In this document: positions 24,601 through 38,217 of the stretch, piece after piece
How positions within the stretch are numbered: position 1 is the stretch's first letter
Layout: each line of letters begins with the position of its first letter
NCBI GenBank assembly: GCA_020747065.1
Contig: JAGMVK010000022.1
Coordinates: forward strand, 806,001 to 870,000
Source: Cadophora sp. MPI-SDFR-AT-0126
Lineage: Eukaryota > Ascomycota > Leotiomycetes > Helotiales > Ploettnerulaceae
DNA length: 64,000 bases
Reading direction: 5' to 3'
Notes under the pieces: generated by a model
What the model saw: the letters and a program-made list of their open reading frames with translations, nothing else
What the model was told of the DNA's origin: nothing
Database searches by the model: none
Position numbers and translations under genes: made by a program

Positions 24601-27600
24601 GCATTTCTTCTTTTTGTTGTTGTTTGTCATGAGAGTTCTGCTACCTTGTCTCGATTGGCCGGTACACGGCGGACGGACTCCTGCAGCTGGACCGTTCGGT
24701 ACAGAAACTTCTCTGTATCTGCTTACCCCCGGCTTTGACGCTTAAGTTCTGTCTACACTTCTCATTTGCTGTGCGTTGAAAGAGAGTTACGGCCAACTGT
24801 AGCAGCAGCCGCCTTTGGTACCCAATCCAGAGTCTAACATTCAAAATGCGGGGAGAAGTGATCATCAAGGTCCATCTCAGACCTGCCTGCATGCAGAATC
24901 TCATCTACTGCACGTCAGATGGCATAGATCCAAGATCTAGGCAGTATATTATAGAATCGCCAGGTCTGGACACCGCCATGCACGCATGTGTATGCAGCGA
25001 GAAGCAGCCGGCGCGGAAGCGAGCGAAATCCTGATATCGCGATGTTGGGTATACATGCATGTTTTGAGACATTTGTGTATGTGTTTCTTTGCGGTTTGTG
25101 TTTTTCAGTTTTGAAAATATCCGATAGTACGCTCAGATGAAGATTGACACGCTTGCTTTGATACTTTCGACGCCATGTATCGATTGGAGAGGCAAGGGGA
25201 TATTGGGTCACGGTGTCTGTCGCTCGCTTTGTTAACAATCAGTTCTGACAAGTCTCTCTGGACTCAGTGCTGCATGTCTTGCCAGACCTGTCCGACGCCG
25301 GTCAAGACGGCGTTTGTGCTGCTCTTACGTGTGTGTATAAGAGAGATCAATGCAGGGCTCCTGTAGTGACATTGGGCCTTACCAAAGACATTGGGGACGG
25401 CTGCCCAAATGACCTACGAAGCTGAAGCTTAACTAGACAGAGTTTGAACATCTCTGGCTTGGTAGATCGTGGCTTATGTTTGGATCAGTGTGGCTTACAA
25501 TCTCCCAGAGCTTCATTCACCACAGATGAGTCTAGGGTCGTTGTTGTGGCGATGTGCAAAGAATACTTTGTCACGCTCAAATGAAGTTGCCTTTGGGAGG
25601 CAAAAGCCTATCCTCTAGAGCGCGGGGTAAGGGCAGAATGTATGAGAATCTGGATCTAAATCCCTCAGTTGCGGATCAGTTTAAGGTTAGAGTTGACTTT
25701 TGAGAAGAACCTTGGAAAGTGGAAGCTTGAGTTTAATCCTGAAGAAAGATAAGATCGGCGATGACAGGCGAATAAGAAGGGGAGAAGCTCATAGCTTGAG
25801 CTTGAGTTTGAGCTTAGTTGCTCACCACTGTTGATTATTGGCATTCGATCAGAACTATGCCTCACCATACATGGTCAGGGAAGGTTGGGTGAGAGTTCGA
25901 TGTTCTTACTTTGAGGGCTTGAAGTTTCTTTTGGTGATGGAAAGGATAGGCCAACTAAGAGGATCTATGGGAGCGTCCTTTGCTGATGAGAATCATTGAC
26001 AAACTTTTTTCGAAGTGAAATTTGGACCCGAGGGACGGGACCGTGCTCGAGCTGACGGTTGATGGCCGAGACTGTGTCACCTATCCTCGAAAGTCTCTGG
26101 ATTGTCTACCCAATTGGCGAGGGCGTGCATGAAGCTCGACCGACCCGGTGCGAGACGGTCGGCCGGTCAATCGGGTGTTTAGACGATGTCTAGATAAAGA
26201 GAGTCCAAGATGTGGCAATGGAGAAAGTCGAAGAGGGGAGGCGAAAGCGAGTTCGTTTGGTGTTAGAGATCTTGCTAGTCACTGCCTGCGGAATCCATGA
26301 AGCATCTCCGTGTTGAACTTACACATCCCATCCGACATATGCGATGCATCTGGTGGTGGCAGAAAGGCTATACCGTTACTTACACTTTCCTTGCCTACAG
26401 GATGTATAATGTGTTCATGAGCCCGCAAACAGATTCCAAGCCAGCAAAGGCTATTCCAGACAACTTGGAGACCGAGCATGTAGGGCACTGACACGAGCTC
26501 AGCTCGAGACTCTTCCTAACCAATCCGTCCCCTCAAAGCCAGGACAAACGAGACAACTCGCTTCTCGTACCGCACGCACGTCGCATACCTGTCCATATCC
26601 AAACATCGACCTATGCGAACCAGTCCGAGTAGAATGCGCTCTCCATGTTTACACAAATTCCCAAAAGCAGGCAGAGCACAGATCCGTCCGTGGCACCAGA
26701 CGTGGAGAAGCAGTTTTCAGGGTCGGAGATATACCCCGCGACCACAAGCCGCTTCTACTTCGTACTACCAGCCGCAACGTCCAAGCTCCTGCATCTTCGA
26801 AATCCTTGCTGGATTGTGTTTGTTTGTTTGGCCTTATAAACAAGTCAAGTCTACCAAGTCGAAGTGATATTTAACGTTACACTCGCAGAGATAGATCCGA
26901 AGTCTGTTGTTCATTCGTTCCCTTCTCATTGTCAAGATCTGGGTTCGAAGGCAAGCACAGATCTCTTGCTCTAGAACTCAATCACCCCCTTTCACGCGGC
27001 CGTCGGCCAGATTGTAGTGAAAGTATATCTGTGCTTGCAGTCTGTTGTCTGTACGGTTGGGTCCCTTGCCGTAATGCTACGTGTGGTATGCGTATGCGCG
27101 ATGGGATATGTGGTATTGCCATTCGATGGGAGAGATTGTATCTCGACACCCGGACTGGAGTGTCTGTGACCTCATTGAGTTGTATTCGGTTGAATTTTTA
27201 AACTTCAATCTTTACAAAGCCTTCGGAGGCCGCGTAAACACCGCACCACGACCACCGAATTCGGCTCTACTCCCTTGCCCGTCTTTCATGTTCTCCCGAA
27301 TTAAAGTTCACGATGATGCAGGCTGCTGCGAGGGAGTAGGGGAAAAAAAAGACAATTCTGATTTTCCGTCGCACGGAGCTTGGGGTACGTCGAGCATCAT
27401 CGATGTCTGTTCTCAAGGCTAGGGAGCCTAGCTTGGTCTGCTCTGCTTGGATGTTATGTATTCTTAAGGCTGGGATGGCTGGCATATGGAGAAGGAGGGT
27501 CATTGAAGATTCGCCATACAGAGTACGAATTGGGAGACGAGAGGCAAATTGACTTTTTCTTTCTGCAAGCATGCAGCTCTTTTAGAACACGAGTGTCAGG

Positions 27601-30600
27601 GAAGGTTCAAGATAGGAAGTCCGGATGGGGGGGGGGGGACGATTCGATTTTCCCCGATGACGCGAAAAGTTTGAGGGAAGTGCCGAGGTGAGGTTTCGCG
27701 AGGCCGGATGTATGTTTACTTTGGATTTTTGGACCGAGAGATCTCCGTATGACGGGCAGAAATTCTCGGTAGTTTGTTTCGAGGGCTTGATGATGGGTGA
27801 TGATGGTGGCGAACGTTTTCATTCATATTTTCTTGTCCTGTCCTTGTCGAAACTTGAAAAGGACCGGTATCGTTTTAATCGGGCCATGGAAAGGGCTTCG
27901 GCGTTTTTCCTGCGCACGAAAATAGCACTGGGAAATTGAGCATTTCAAAAATCGTGTTACTGAACTTCACATTCAGCATGTATCCTTGGCGAGCATAGAT
28001 CTGGAGATGAAGCCAAACAGACGCTCGTGGACTCCACGTCGGAGGTTCCAGTTTGGTCTGGTCTCGTCCGGGCGTGACACCTCAAATCCCACACCGAAGA
28101 CCGCACAACATCAGACTGAAAAATGCCCTGACGATCACCTACTTCTTCCATCCATCGTGCGATGGCGAACAAGCTGGCGTGTATCGTCGCCCTCGTGCTT
28201 GCATTACTACTACAGCGTGTCCAGTTCTGAAACGCGTTTCAGCTCGTCCGAATTCGTGTCGATGTGCGGCGGCCCTGTGGCGATGATGTCCGTGTGCTGT
28301 GTTGATATGACGATCTGTGACCCAAGCGCGTGTTCCATCGCTCGCTTCGGAGTTCGTTCTGTAGACCAGACAGTCCTGCAGCGCATGTGTGTTTGTGTTT
28401 GTGTGTGGAATTCGAATAGGGGGTTATGCGATTGTAAGAAAGCGGAGATCTGTCCTGTTGCGTGTACTGTACTACTGCATTACCCCTATGCTATGCATGC
28501 GTGTTTTATTTACAGGCGCATTCGCTTCTGTTTCTTCCCTAAAACCAAAACATCAAATCTCGTTTGTAACTCAATAGACCGCCAATGCATCAGCAAGATA
28601 AAGGGGGTTACAAGTTCGTTCGGTTGGCTTTTTTATTTTGATTGTTTTGTTGCCGGTATTCGTATACGCAAGACCCTGAAATTTCCAGAATTAGAATAGA
28701 GCTCTTGCTTAATCGTCCACTTTATTTTAGCCGAGATGGCTTGCTGCATTTCCATGGATCGCCAGCCAACCTCATCCCTGGCCGTTCCTGAATTTGGTGG
28801 AGCTGAAAGTGGATTATTGGATGGGTGGAGCTCCAGACCCAGTTTTAAACCCTTCGATTTTTCTTCTGGAAGATGAAATGAGTCTCAGGGGCTGGAGCGG
28901 GAGGTAGGGAAGGGCCTCGTTTCCTGTCTGCTGGGTCGGGGGGAGGATTTTTTTCATTTGTGCCGGAGATTTCCTGCCATGTGGCATCAGGGGCATCTGG
29001 TTTTGGATTTGGAGCGAGATTTGGTGGAGGCTGAAGGAAGGGAACAAGGAGGGAGGAAAGAGATGAGATGAAGTGGACATGGTACGATGGAGAGGGCAAG
29101 CAAGATTTCGTGGGATTCATTTTGCTTACCCTGGTGACAGCGATTGTTGACGAGGAAAGTCCATGTCATCTCGTCTCTTCATATGTCTCATTTCACATTC
29201 TATTTTTGTGCGTTTCCTTTCACTTTCCCTTGCCCTAAAACTTTGAACAACACTTCCACGTATTTACATGACGGCTAAGGCTGTTCTCGTCGGCTGGCTT
29301 GCCTGGTTGCTCACTAGATGCTTGGGGGCTGGCTGCTTTCTTCCTTTAAAGCTGGATGAACGACTCACGGGAAGGTGCCCAAAGGCGGACGAAATTCTCC
29401 GCATGCAAGGTCCCATCCCATCCGTCTTCTCTTCTTCTCTGAACCTTCCTGTCTTTGTCTCCCCGTCAAAGAGCAAGGCAAACAAAGGGAAAAGGCGCGC
29501 GAGAGGAGGCGAGGAAACGAAACATCGAAACGAAGCCGTTTCTTCCGCTGAAACAAGCGGCCGCACGGAAGCTGCCATTTGCCACTCCGCTGGGACGGAC
29601 GGAGCAATACCGTACACACGAGTTCTCGCCTACGCTACTGTATGTGCGGTACGCATGCGCATTGCGTACGAATGAAGAAACGCATTATTCTCAAAGGTAT
29701 CGCTGCCCAGCAGTATCGACTATTGTAATGGACATCAAAGCACAAAGCGACTGAACGATGCCCAGGCGTTCTGAAGTTTGCTAGACTCTGCCGAGCCTAC
29801 GACACTCAATCGGCATGCCCGAGCCGATTTCATACCCGTCCCGTCAACACTCAGATATCTGAGACATACCTTCACCCATCCGTCCATCTTCAAATCCGTG
29901 CGTCGTGCCCAGCCAAGCCTCCCGTTTCTCAACACCACACCACATCACAGCACTCATACCTCGGTTCTTCAGCTCTCGCCTATGCCATCTCGGAAGGGTT
30001 AGCAATAGTAATTTTCGTTTCAAGGATCATAGATGTACAAATCTAGAATGCGGTCATGATATCTCGCTCTTCCCTTTATCTGTTCTCTCCCTTCCAAAAA
30101 AGCGTAACCTTAATCTTAAATATCCTGTTTGCGCATCCAGAGCAGGCGAGACTTTCCAATTATTGTTCAGCTGAGCAACCTATCTCTTGGCCGGTAGTTT
30201 CTGGACAGAGCTTTAAAGTTGGAATTAGCGGTGCGCCGGCGGCCGTTTGCAGTTACTAAGTCAATTAACTCCACGGTGGTGCATGGTCCAGTTGTTAGGG
30301 GGATCCGAGCTCGTGGTGGATTGGAGCTCGATGGCATTCTACTGTAGAGCTAAGATGAAAGGCTCACCGCCTTCAGGATTGGATTTCATTTCATTGTTCT
30401 TTTCTTTTTCTTCGTTCGTTTCTTTCGTGGATTCTTGGAAATGAGGGCATGCAGGTCAGGGGAAGCTGGGGCCAGCTGATCGATATTTGCAGATTTTGGT
30501 TGAATGAATGTGGATGTGCCCCTGCGCAAGCTCGCTTTTCGCCTCCCCCTGTGCAAAGCCCACGCACGCTGGACAAGGACGACCCGACGGTGTGGTGTGA

Positions 30601-33400
30601 GTGGAGACTGCTGCGAAGTGACTTTTGTAGGTGGAGTGGTGATGTAATCGCTCTTGCATGGCATACTGCTCGTCCTGGAATAACGGAATAACTCAGACCT
30701 GTACGTGGTGAAAAAGAAGTCACAAGGAAGAATTCTCAGAGGCTCGGTCACCGCTATGTTCGCTGCTGGCGTGGACTTTGGTAGTTTAAGCGGACGATTG
30801 GCTTGCAAAATAATGTGCTAGGGAGATAAGAGCCAGTTTCCTGGATTTCTGGGCCGTTGTGTGGAGGCTTGATTGGTTGGGAAGAAGAGGATGATGCAGC
30901 GGTGAGATGCAGAGGAGCTTGCTTTCTTGTGTTCGAGAAGTCGCGAGATTGGGCTTTCCGGGCGAGAAGGTTTGGATTTAGATGGGATTGGTTGGATTGT
31001 TGGTGGTTTTGAATGCCACAGTCAACATGGCGTGGTGTTGTTCGTAGCCTTGCGAGTTGCATCTGTACAGAAGCCTCGGAATGTTGATGTAAGCCTGTCG
31101 CACAAATCTGGCGTTCCTTCAGCCATAGAACAAACGAATATAATGCCTTTCGTCCGAAGCCGAATCCTCCATGTTCCCAACCTAATGACAAAATCTCCGA
31201 TATCATGAGTCAAGAGAAGGCTGACGGAGACTAACTACTTGTGAGAAGAGGCACAGGTCATGATCAGGTGCTCGTGGGTTGAAGTTTCATCCCTATGATG
31301 GGATGAGATGGGATTTGTATGAGATGTTGTCGATGAAGCGAGACGTTGTATGAGATGAGGCTCATCAGGGGCAGGAGACGGACATGCAGGGGCCCGTTCG
31401 GCTTCAAAGAGCCTCAGCCTTGTGTCAGCTCGTAGGATTCTAGAATACAGCGTTATGTGAGGTGATCCAGATGGCGGTCAGATCAGATCATGAGGTTGTG
31501 CTACGAAGTATGCTTCCTTTTATCGTCTGGGGAAGGGGGAAAGGGACCCGAGACACTGGTAGGCTGGCTGTTCAAAGGAACGAAAAAGCAATTGATTTTC
31601 ATTGCGTGGATGCAGAGGAAGCCATGAACACCGAAAGACATCTGGCAGAAGCAAACAAAGAAACAAGTACCAATTATCCCGAACCTGGTAACACCTGGCT
31701 TTTGGAAATGAGGCTTGACCCCAAGCTCAAGCTCGTCTCGATTGATCACGAAGGGAAGCTTTAGCCAGTCCCGGCCATGCCACGCCCGATCTGTTGTGTG
31801 ATGGTTGTACGGTACGACATCAAATGTCCCAAGAAATGGGATGATGCATCTCGCCAGACAATGACTGTGCACCTCACATGGTGATGGTGTCACGAATCTC
31901 CGGCCAAGACCGCAAATCCGGATTTGCAGTTACAAATTTACTTTGTATCCTCAGTCTGGGTTAACAAAGATTTCCATTTGCACAGAGAGGCTTGAGCCTG
32001 TTCCTTTCGTTGCGACTTGAGCAATTGGACTGTTGGAGATTTGATGCCATCATTAAAACCCTAAAGCAGATTCGTTTAATCGATAATTCTCATTAGAAGG
32101 CAATGGCGCAAGGAAAACAAAAAATGCCCGAAATTGCATGCTGAAAGCTCCTGATGCCCCAACAAAACAAGCGAGATTGGTCGATAGGTTTCAAGTGACA
32201 CAATCGGAATCTTGGACTTGTCATTTTCCAAGCCAGGAATTGATCCGGCAGCTCAGTGGTATCTGAGCCAAGTCAAAAGTATTTTGGTGCTCTCCAGCTC
32301 CGTACGTATCCTACGTACAAACCCTCTGTTGAAAGCTTGCGATACGAATTGCCGTGTCGGGACGCTCGGCAGCGACGCACCCTTGGCTGGCGCATCTATT
32401 AGAAGCCGGTACTCACACCAAGAAGCACTTCGTATCATCTCCAATCCAGTCATCTGGCGGATTTAATGGTTGACTTCTTAAACTTGCTCGTTCAAAGTAA
32501 GTCGGGGAGACTTTACTGGAAACCCCCACATTTTTTCGTAAAGAGTACCCTGCAAATGGAACACGATGCTCCTCGCGATGATTTCAATGCTCCATTTTTA
32601 GGTACCGAGGAAAAGGTCAGATGATGTAACAGGTGCCGTCATACGGATATCACGAATGACACGAAGCTTGATTGACACGAGTTGCGAGGATGCATTGGGT
32701 GGTATCGTCGGATATGGGTAAATGGACGAGATGTCAATAAAGTCATATTTCGATGAGACTGACAATAGTAAGCTATAAATACAAGATTGCTTACCTGTAC
32801 CAGCAAACAAGCGAACATCTCAAATCGGGGTAGTTACAAGAGATGATTAATCCTTTTCAATTAATATATTTCAGATTCAGATGCAAGGGCACTAGAAGCC
32901 ATCAGCTATCCACCCCCAAGCGAAATGCCCTATTTCCCCTGGACCATCACAGTCAGCAAGCCAGATCCTGCCGTTTTCTGCCATACCCCTCAACCCCAAG
33001 GAGGAATTTGAGATCACCTGGCCTGCCCTACCTGCCCTCTGCCCAGCTTGCTGGGATCGTTCAAGGTTTGCTCGCTCTCTGACTCCACTTCTCGCCGCGT
33101 GCATTGCCCCTGTTCATCATCTGGCCTTGTGGTCCGCCCCTTGTCACCGAGTTCAAGCCCCTTGGGTCAGGGGAAGCCAGCCTGGAACGAGCACGCCAGC
33201 GGGCCAGCTTATGCCCTGTTTGGGCTTAAACTCATCTCGCTCAGGGCTGGACGACGCAGGACAGGGCACCCACGCTATCGTGTTTCATTTTCGGCGCTGT
33301 TCTCTCTCCCTTGCTTTTGCGTCGTCTGCGGGCTGCGCTGCACCTCCTGATGCTGGTGTGATGGTGACGCCGATCCGAACTGGGTCGGATTTCTTGGGTC
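21623..33400. other. Gene-poor region, no supported protein gene (about 11.8 kb)
   Basis: I read all six frames. The longest frames (up to 237 aa, 27986-28699) are compositionally random, lack motifs, and do not extend through plausible introns. There are no tRNAs, transposase or reverse-transcriptase motifs, no obvious terminal repeats, and no strong AT bias that would suggest repeat-induced mutation. Short pyrimidine-rich and GT-rich tracts occur (for example 28387-28410). Promoters, long untranslated leaders or non-coding RNAs are possible but not shown. Confidence 0.5.
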
Positions 33401-35768
33401 TCACAGGCATGAGCTAGGGCGGCTAAGGACACTACTTGGGCATGAGACTTGTGAGTTTTGGTGAAGTGAGCAAGCAGACCGAACGAACGTGCTCAGAATA
33501 ATTTCCCCAGATGCCCTGCCCTTGGCCCTGTTCAGCGTCGCCAGCTCTGCCCTACCCTTTCTTCTCCCCCTGTCCTGCCTTGTATTTCACTCCCTTGCCT
33601 GCCTTGCCCGATCCACCCGTCTACCTGATCTCATACCACACTCTTCCACACCAGGCGGATACATAAAGCTCCCAGACCCCCAAGGAAAGATTTCACAAAC
33701 GTTCACACAAGATCACTGCAAAGCACAAAAGTTTCACTTGCATCTCCTCAACACTCAACACGAACACCTAAACAACTTGTTTCAATCTTCGGATCTAGGA
33801 CAATCACATCTCACCACCACTACTGCCACTACATATATCCTCATCGGCCTTCACCAGACTTCGATATCAGAAGTCGAACACTTTGCAGACTTTCGTCTCT
33901 ATACCAACATACACATCAAAATGCCTGCCCATCGCCCATCTCAACTTCCTCCCTGCCCAGGGCCACCACCTAGTCGTCCTCTGCCACCTCTACCAAAGTA
34001 GAGGTTGGTTTTCGGCAAAGCACCCAACACCAACCAAATCTTCTCTTGAAGCACATGTCTTGTCGTCTCCGAATCCAACATACATGGATGCAGCACACAG
34101 ACAAGCCAACAATAAAGCAAGCAACAGTCTCGATTTCTCAATTGGCAGATGCATACACATTCGCAAGTCACTACATCTGCGATCAGTAACCGACGATTCC
34201 GGCTTTCCCACTCTTCACAAGCATACCTACGAATGATACCATACATACAGTTCCATTCACACTCGGCAAAGCAATAATACTCATCCTCACATCGATCCAT
34301 ACCTCCGAGCGCTCACCGATACGAGACGCAGCCTCGTCTCGTCATCTATCCCTTCTCCCAAGCAATCCAGCATCTGCGAGCTGACATGCATATGCTCTGC
34401 CACCACCACACCACGCACACCACATGCCATTTCTTCTCGAAGCCTAAATTGAATGGCTACCTGCAACCCAGTGGATCCTTCCCGCTTTCGCATCCATTGG
34501 CCCGTAAACACACCACTTTTCTGCCAGCAGCCTCAAGAACACCGGTCGAATAATCGAGCTGATTACGCATCTCAACACATGCGGGTGGCTCGATTTCCTT
34601 GATCTTGGGTGCGGCACAGCGGGATCGTGATCTGGTGTGGATTCCATTGGGCTGGGTTGGATATGCAGCCTTGCCAACTCGCACAGTCCTGCCTATAATT
34701 GGGAATCATTCGGGTATTCACGCTTGTTTTCGCTTGCTGGCTTGTTTGCTTCTTCAGAATTCTCTCCACACTTGATGTCTTGGGTCTCTTTTTCCGAGTG
34801 CGGCGGTTACAGCGGAGAAATATCGAGCGGGCTCGTTCACTTCACCGCTACAGCCTCGCTTTACTTTATCACCTTCTCCACACCATCTCGAACACATCAC
34901 TCGACTTGTACAACGCATTTCGCCGGATAGAGCCGGCGCTATGTCGTGCTTTTGCTTTTATTTCTTAAGCTGCTTCTCGATCTATCATACCCCGGCATAC
35001 CAGATTGCCATGCTTTGTACCAACAGCCACACTTCAACCATTCTCAATCACATCATCACTCTCATTATCGGCAGCCGAATTCTCCGACTCGTTCAACTTC
35101 ATTCTTGGCTATTGGCTTTCGCTTCTTTGAATAGCGAAACTAGGGTGGATACCATTTTACCTGTGGGTGGGATTAGAGGGATGGGATAGATTGATTGCCA
35201 TGCACTCGATGCATGCATGGTCTTGTGATGGAGGGACTACTCCACTTTTTGGATATAGTGGATATACAGGAGGGGATACAAGAAAACTTGATACCAGGCT
35301 TCATCTCATCATACAGCGCAGAATATGCATACTATACAGAATACTTCATCATCTGACCGACTGAATTGCGCTTACGAGCCAGCAGCGGCGGGGATTTTTA
35401 ATCTAATACTTCATCTATATGACCCTTCTTGTCTTACCTGCTGTGAACCTGATTTATCTTTCCCATCTCATATCATCCTATCTCTCTGTTCTCGATATCG
35501 AGTCATGTCTACCCCCACGCTCGGAATCAAGTCTATCTCTACCAACAAAAGCACCAACAACTCAATCCAAACTACTTTACCAGATATCTCTTTTCACACA
35601 ATCAACCTCACGCATCAATTCGTCCCACGCACACACGCACGCAAGCAACACTGTAACATTCTTCCTATCTCTCCCCCCTTCCATTCTCCCGATATCGAAG
35701 CCTGACACACTCCCTCAAATAAATTAACCGCCTCACCCACGTGGCCCACACCCCTCCATCCCCGCTCC

Positions 35769-35769
<1 letters not shown>
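33400..35769 (+). other. G-poor, C/T/A-rich tract resembling long 5' leaders
   Basis: Across much of this stretch the + strand is depleted in G and rich in CT and CA strings, a composition typical of fungal untranslated leaders just downstream of promoters. It is strongest at about 33500-34550 and 35400-35770. Frames up to 170 aa (33489-34001) exist but look like translated UTR. No downstream coding exon could be attached on the + strand. Confidence 0.35.
33921..34001 (+). CDS. Short proline-rich ORF (26 aa), possible upstream ORF or micropeptide
   Basis: ATG in good context (catcaaaATGcc), directly after an A/C-rich leader. The product begins MPAHRPSQLPP and ends PLPPLPK, 11 prolines in 26 residues. 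No larger frame follows. It may be a regulatory uORF, a peptide, or chance. Confidence 0.2.
   Translation: MPAHRPSQLPPCPGPPPSRPLPPLPK

Positions 35770-35803
<34 letters not shown>
35770..35803 (+). repeat. Poly-C run of about 34 nt
   Basis: Uninterrupted C run (G on the minus strand), preceded by a CT-rich tract. Can form i-motif or G-quadruplex structures and is prone to length change. The true length may differ because homopolymers are hard to sequence. Confidence 0.95.
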
Positions 35804-38217
35804 TTCGCATCACACCCGATCCGTCCTCTCCGTCTCCCGTAAGCGCCAAACCCCCTTCTCGATATCGCTCCTTCTATACTCCTAAAAACAAAAACTGATC
35901 ATGAGAAAATGTGATGAAAGACGCCATGTTTCTGTAAGCGCGCAGCTGACCACAATCACAAAGTCAGAGGAAGAGGAGGCGTCAGCATGATTTACTGTAC
36001 GTGCAGAGTGAGATGCAACCCAGCTAAGGCAAGGTATGCGGACCAAGTTTGGAGATTGTTGGTAAGGACATAGTCTATGCATGGTACGTCACCAGATATC
36101 ATGATGAATTGAGCTTGAAAGGGCAATTTCTAAAATACCCCATCTTCCAATTCATCCCTTGTCTGCATTGCAGAGATCTTCATTCTTCGGCAAACATGTT
36201 TCGTTTCCTTGTCTGGATGATGGAGTGTATCAATACGGAGGTACGTCCGAATAGCTTCGGATGACATGATATCCGGCGGATGAACGCAGGGAATACGGCA
36301 TTCGGCTCGGCTTCTTTTACCTGGAGTTTTTTTGCCTTCCGGATACAACAGGGGCAGCTCTGTGAGAAACTCATGACATCTGACTTCATGATCAACCCCC
36401 GCAAGCTCACAAATCACCACCGAACAGATAGATCAGACTGAAACATGAAACGCTGAAACAGTGGATGAACATCACAATTCCCTTCCCGTGCCGCGGCCGT
36501 TACATCACCAGGTGCGTGGGTTCTGAACGGGCTGGGTTGTGAAGTGGCAATAGCGCCCGCCTGTCTGGTGGGTGTGATGAAAGCAGGAACCCGTCGAGCC
36601 GTCCCAGTTGTGCCCGCGTCAAGCCACGTACAGCGGCCGTGCTGATCTTCATATCCTCGCTCCCTTTGGCGAAAGCTTCATGAAGCGCTGTTACTCGGAC
36701 CTTTTGCTTGCAAGACTGAATGAACAAAGCGTCTAATCCTCGGCTAGTAAAAAAGTATTATTTGAGAAGGGGAAAAATCAATAATTCGATAATACATCTC
36801 GAGACTGTCCCTGCAAATATTGGATTGAATCTGAATAGGTCAAAACAAGCGAGCATTGGAATTTGTTCAGTTGTGGAGTGGGGACAAGTACCAGGAGCGC
36901 AGGACCCCTGATGACCACTCCGTAGATCTTGATCCTAATCGTGATCCTAATCGTGATCAAGCTGTCTCTTTGATACGGATTGACGGCGGCGATCGTCTGA
37001 TATGATGATGTGGCTTCGGACGGAACGCAGCGGGGTCGTTGGGACTGAAACATTTAGATGTCACTGCTGCTGAGGAATTTTTTCGCTTCCACAATTTGGG
37101 AATAGATTCAAGGAGGGAAACAGAATGAGTGAAAGCGGTGTACGAATTTGTTTGAAATTGATGTCTAGATAGATGGAAAGTGTTTGTGATCGTCAGGAGG
37201 GCATACTGGTATGCGGGAGAGGGGCAAGGGATCGAAAGTGGATAGATAGGGCGCCGGTCATGAGATCTACGCCCCTCAAGATCGGATTACCACTTCGAGA
37301 CTTTTCCATGACGAGGATGCGTAGCAGATAGAGATATGCCTTTCTCCCAAGAGAAAGACAAGAATCCGGATCTTCGGACCCTCTCACTCATAATATCAGT
37401 AATCGATTGTAAGCGAGAGCATACGAAGGCTGCATCCACGGAGCTCCTTCTTTACAGAGTAGCGATGAGATGGTAAAGGCGATAGATTTGGAACAATTAG
37501 GTTGGCCTGTTGCCTGTTGTCATTGGCAGGATATGGATGAATCCCGCGATTGTCAATCTCCCTATCTCTTCCCGCCATACCTTATCGTTCACGATTTGTC
37601 GGGATGGGGCTTTTAGCTGGCTTGTGAGGAAAGAGGGTGTGCTGAATAAGTCCCGGATCGAGGTCTGTATTAAGGCAAGATCGCGGGCTGGTGTCCAGGT
37701 TTGAAGTGAAGGGTAGATTTGAGATACAGAGGGGTATTGAGGGGCATGGAGGGGTGGTTGAAGGAGTAAACCAAAGTCATGGACAGGGAGCAAGTTACAT
37801 GGGGTCATTTTGGGCTTGATCGACGCCGTCTTGAAGATTGATGGGTGGATAAGTAAGTACTGACGAGGAACGCAACATGGTGAGCGGGAGAGTGAGCAAG
37901 AGGGGCGGTTGGATGTTTGGGAGGGAAGACAACGACAAGCAAGCGAGAAACTCAGGGGTTGAAGAGAGGCGACACGAAGCTATTCAGATATTGAATATTG
38001 TGCTCAGACGTTACATGAAAACCGCGAGGTTCATTTTTGTGTAATGTCCTGTGGAAATAGCCATCAGACGCCCCATCTTTATGTACAAACGCCGTGTTTC
38101 GCCTGTTGAAAGCATCCCTCGTATGGAAAGATCGTCACATCATGCATTTCATCGTCGCGAACCGCCTGCTCTCAAATGTACAAGTCCATAGGTATATAAG
38201 CCGAGCCAAGACTGGCG
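35804..38217. other. Gene-poor region 3' of the pump-protease gene
   Basis: About 2.4 kb with no firm gene. The only frame with protein-like composition is the minus ORF at 37497-37808, listed separately. The rest holds short unrelated frames on both strands. Confidence 0.4.
37497..37808 (-). CDS. Hypothetical ORF (103 aa), doubtful
   Basis: ATG in fair context (cccaaaATGacc). The second half (RDLALIQTSIRDLFSTPSFL, then RQIVNDKVWREEIGRL) looks amphipathic and helical. No family recognised and no splice partner found. Could be the first exon of a gene whose other exons I cannot identify, or chance. Confidence 0.25.
   Translation of the reverse strand: MTPCNLLPVHDFGLLLQPPLHAPQYPSVSQIYPSLQTWTPARDLALIQTSIRDLFSTPSFLTSQLKAPSRQIVNDKVWREEIGRLTIAGFIHILPMTTGNRPT

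Noticed and set aside
27986..28699. 237-aa + strand ORF, the longest in the gene-poor region
   Set aside because: Random composition, no domain, crosses a GT-rich tract, no splice or start support.
33489..34001. 170-aa + strand ORF
   Set aside because: Looks like a translated CT-rich leader; only the terminal 26 codons have a plausible start context, listed separately at low confidence.
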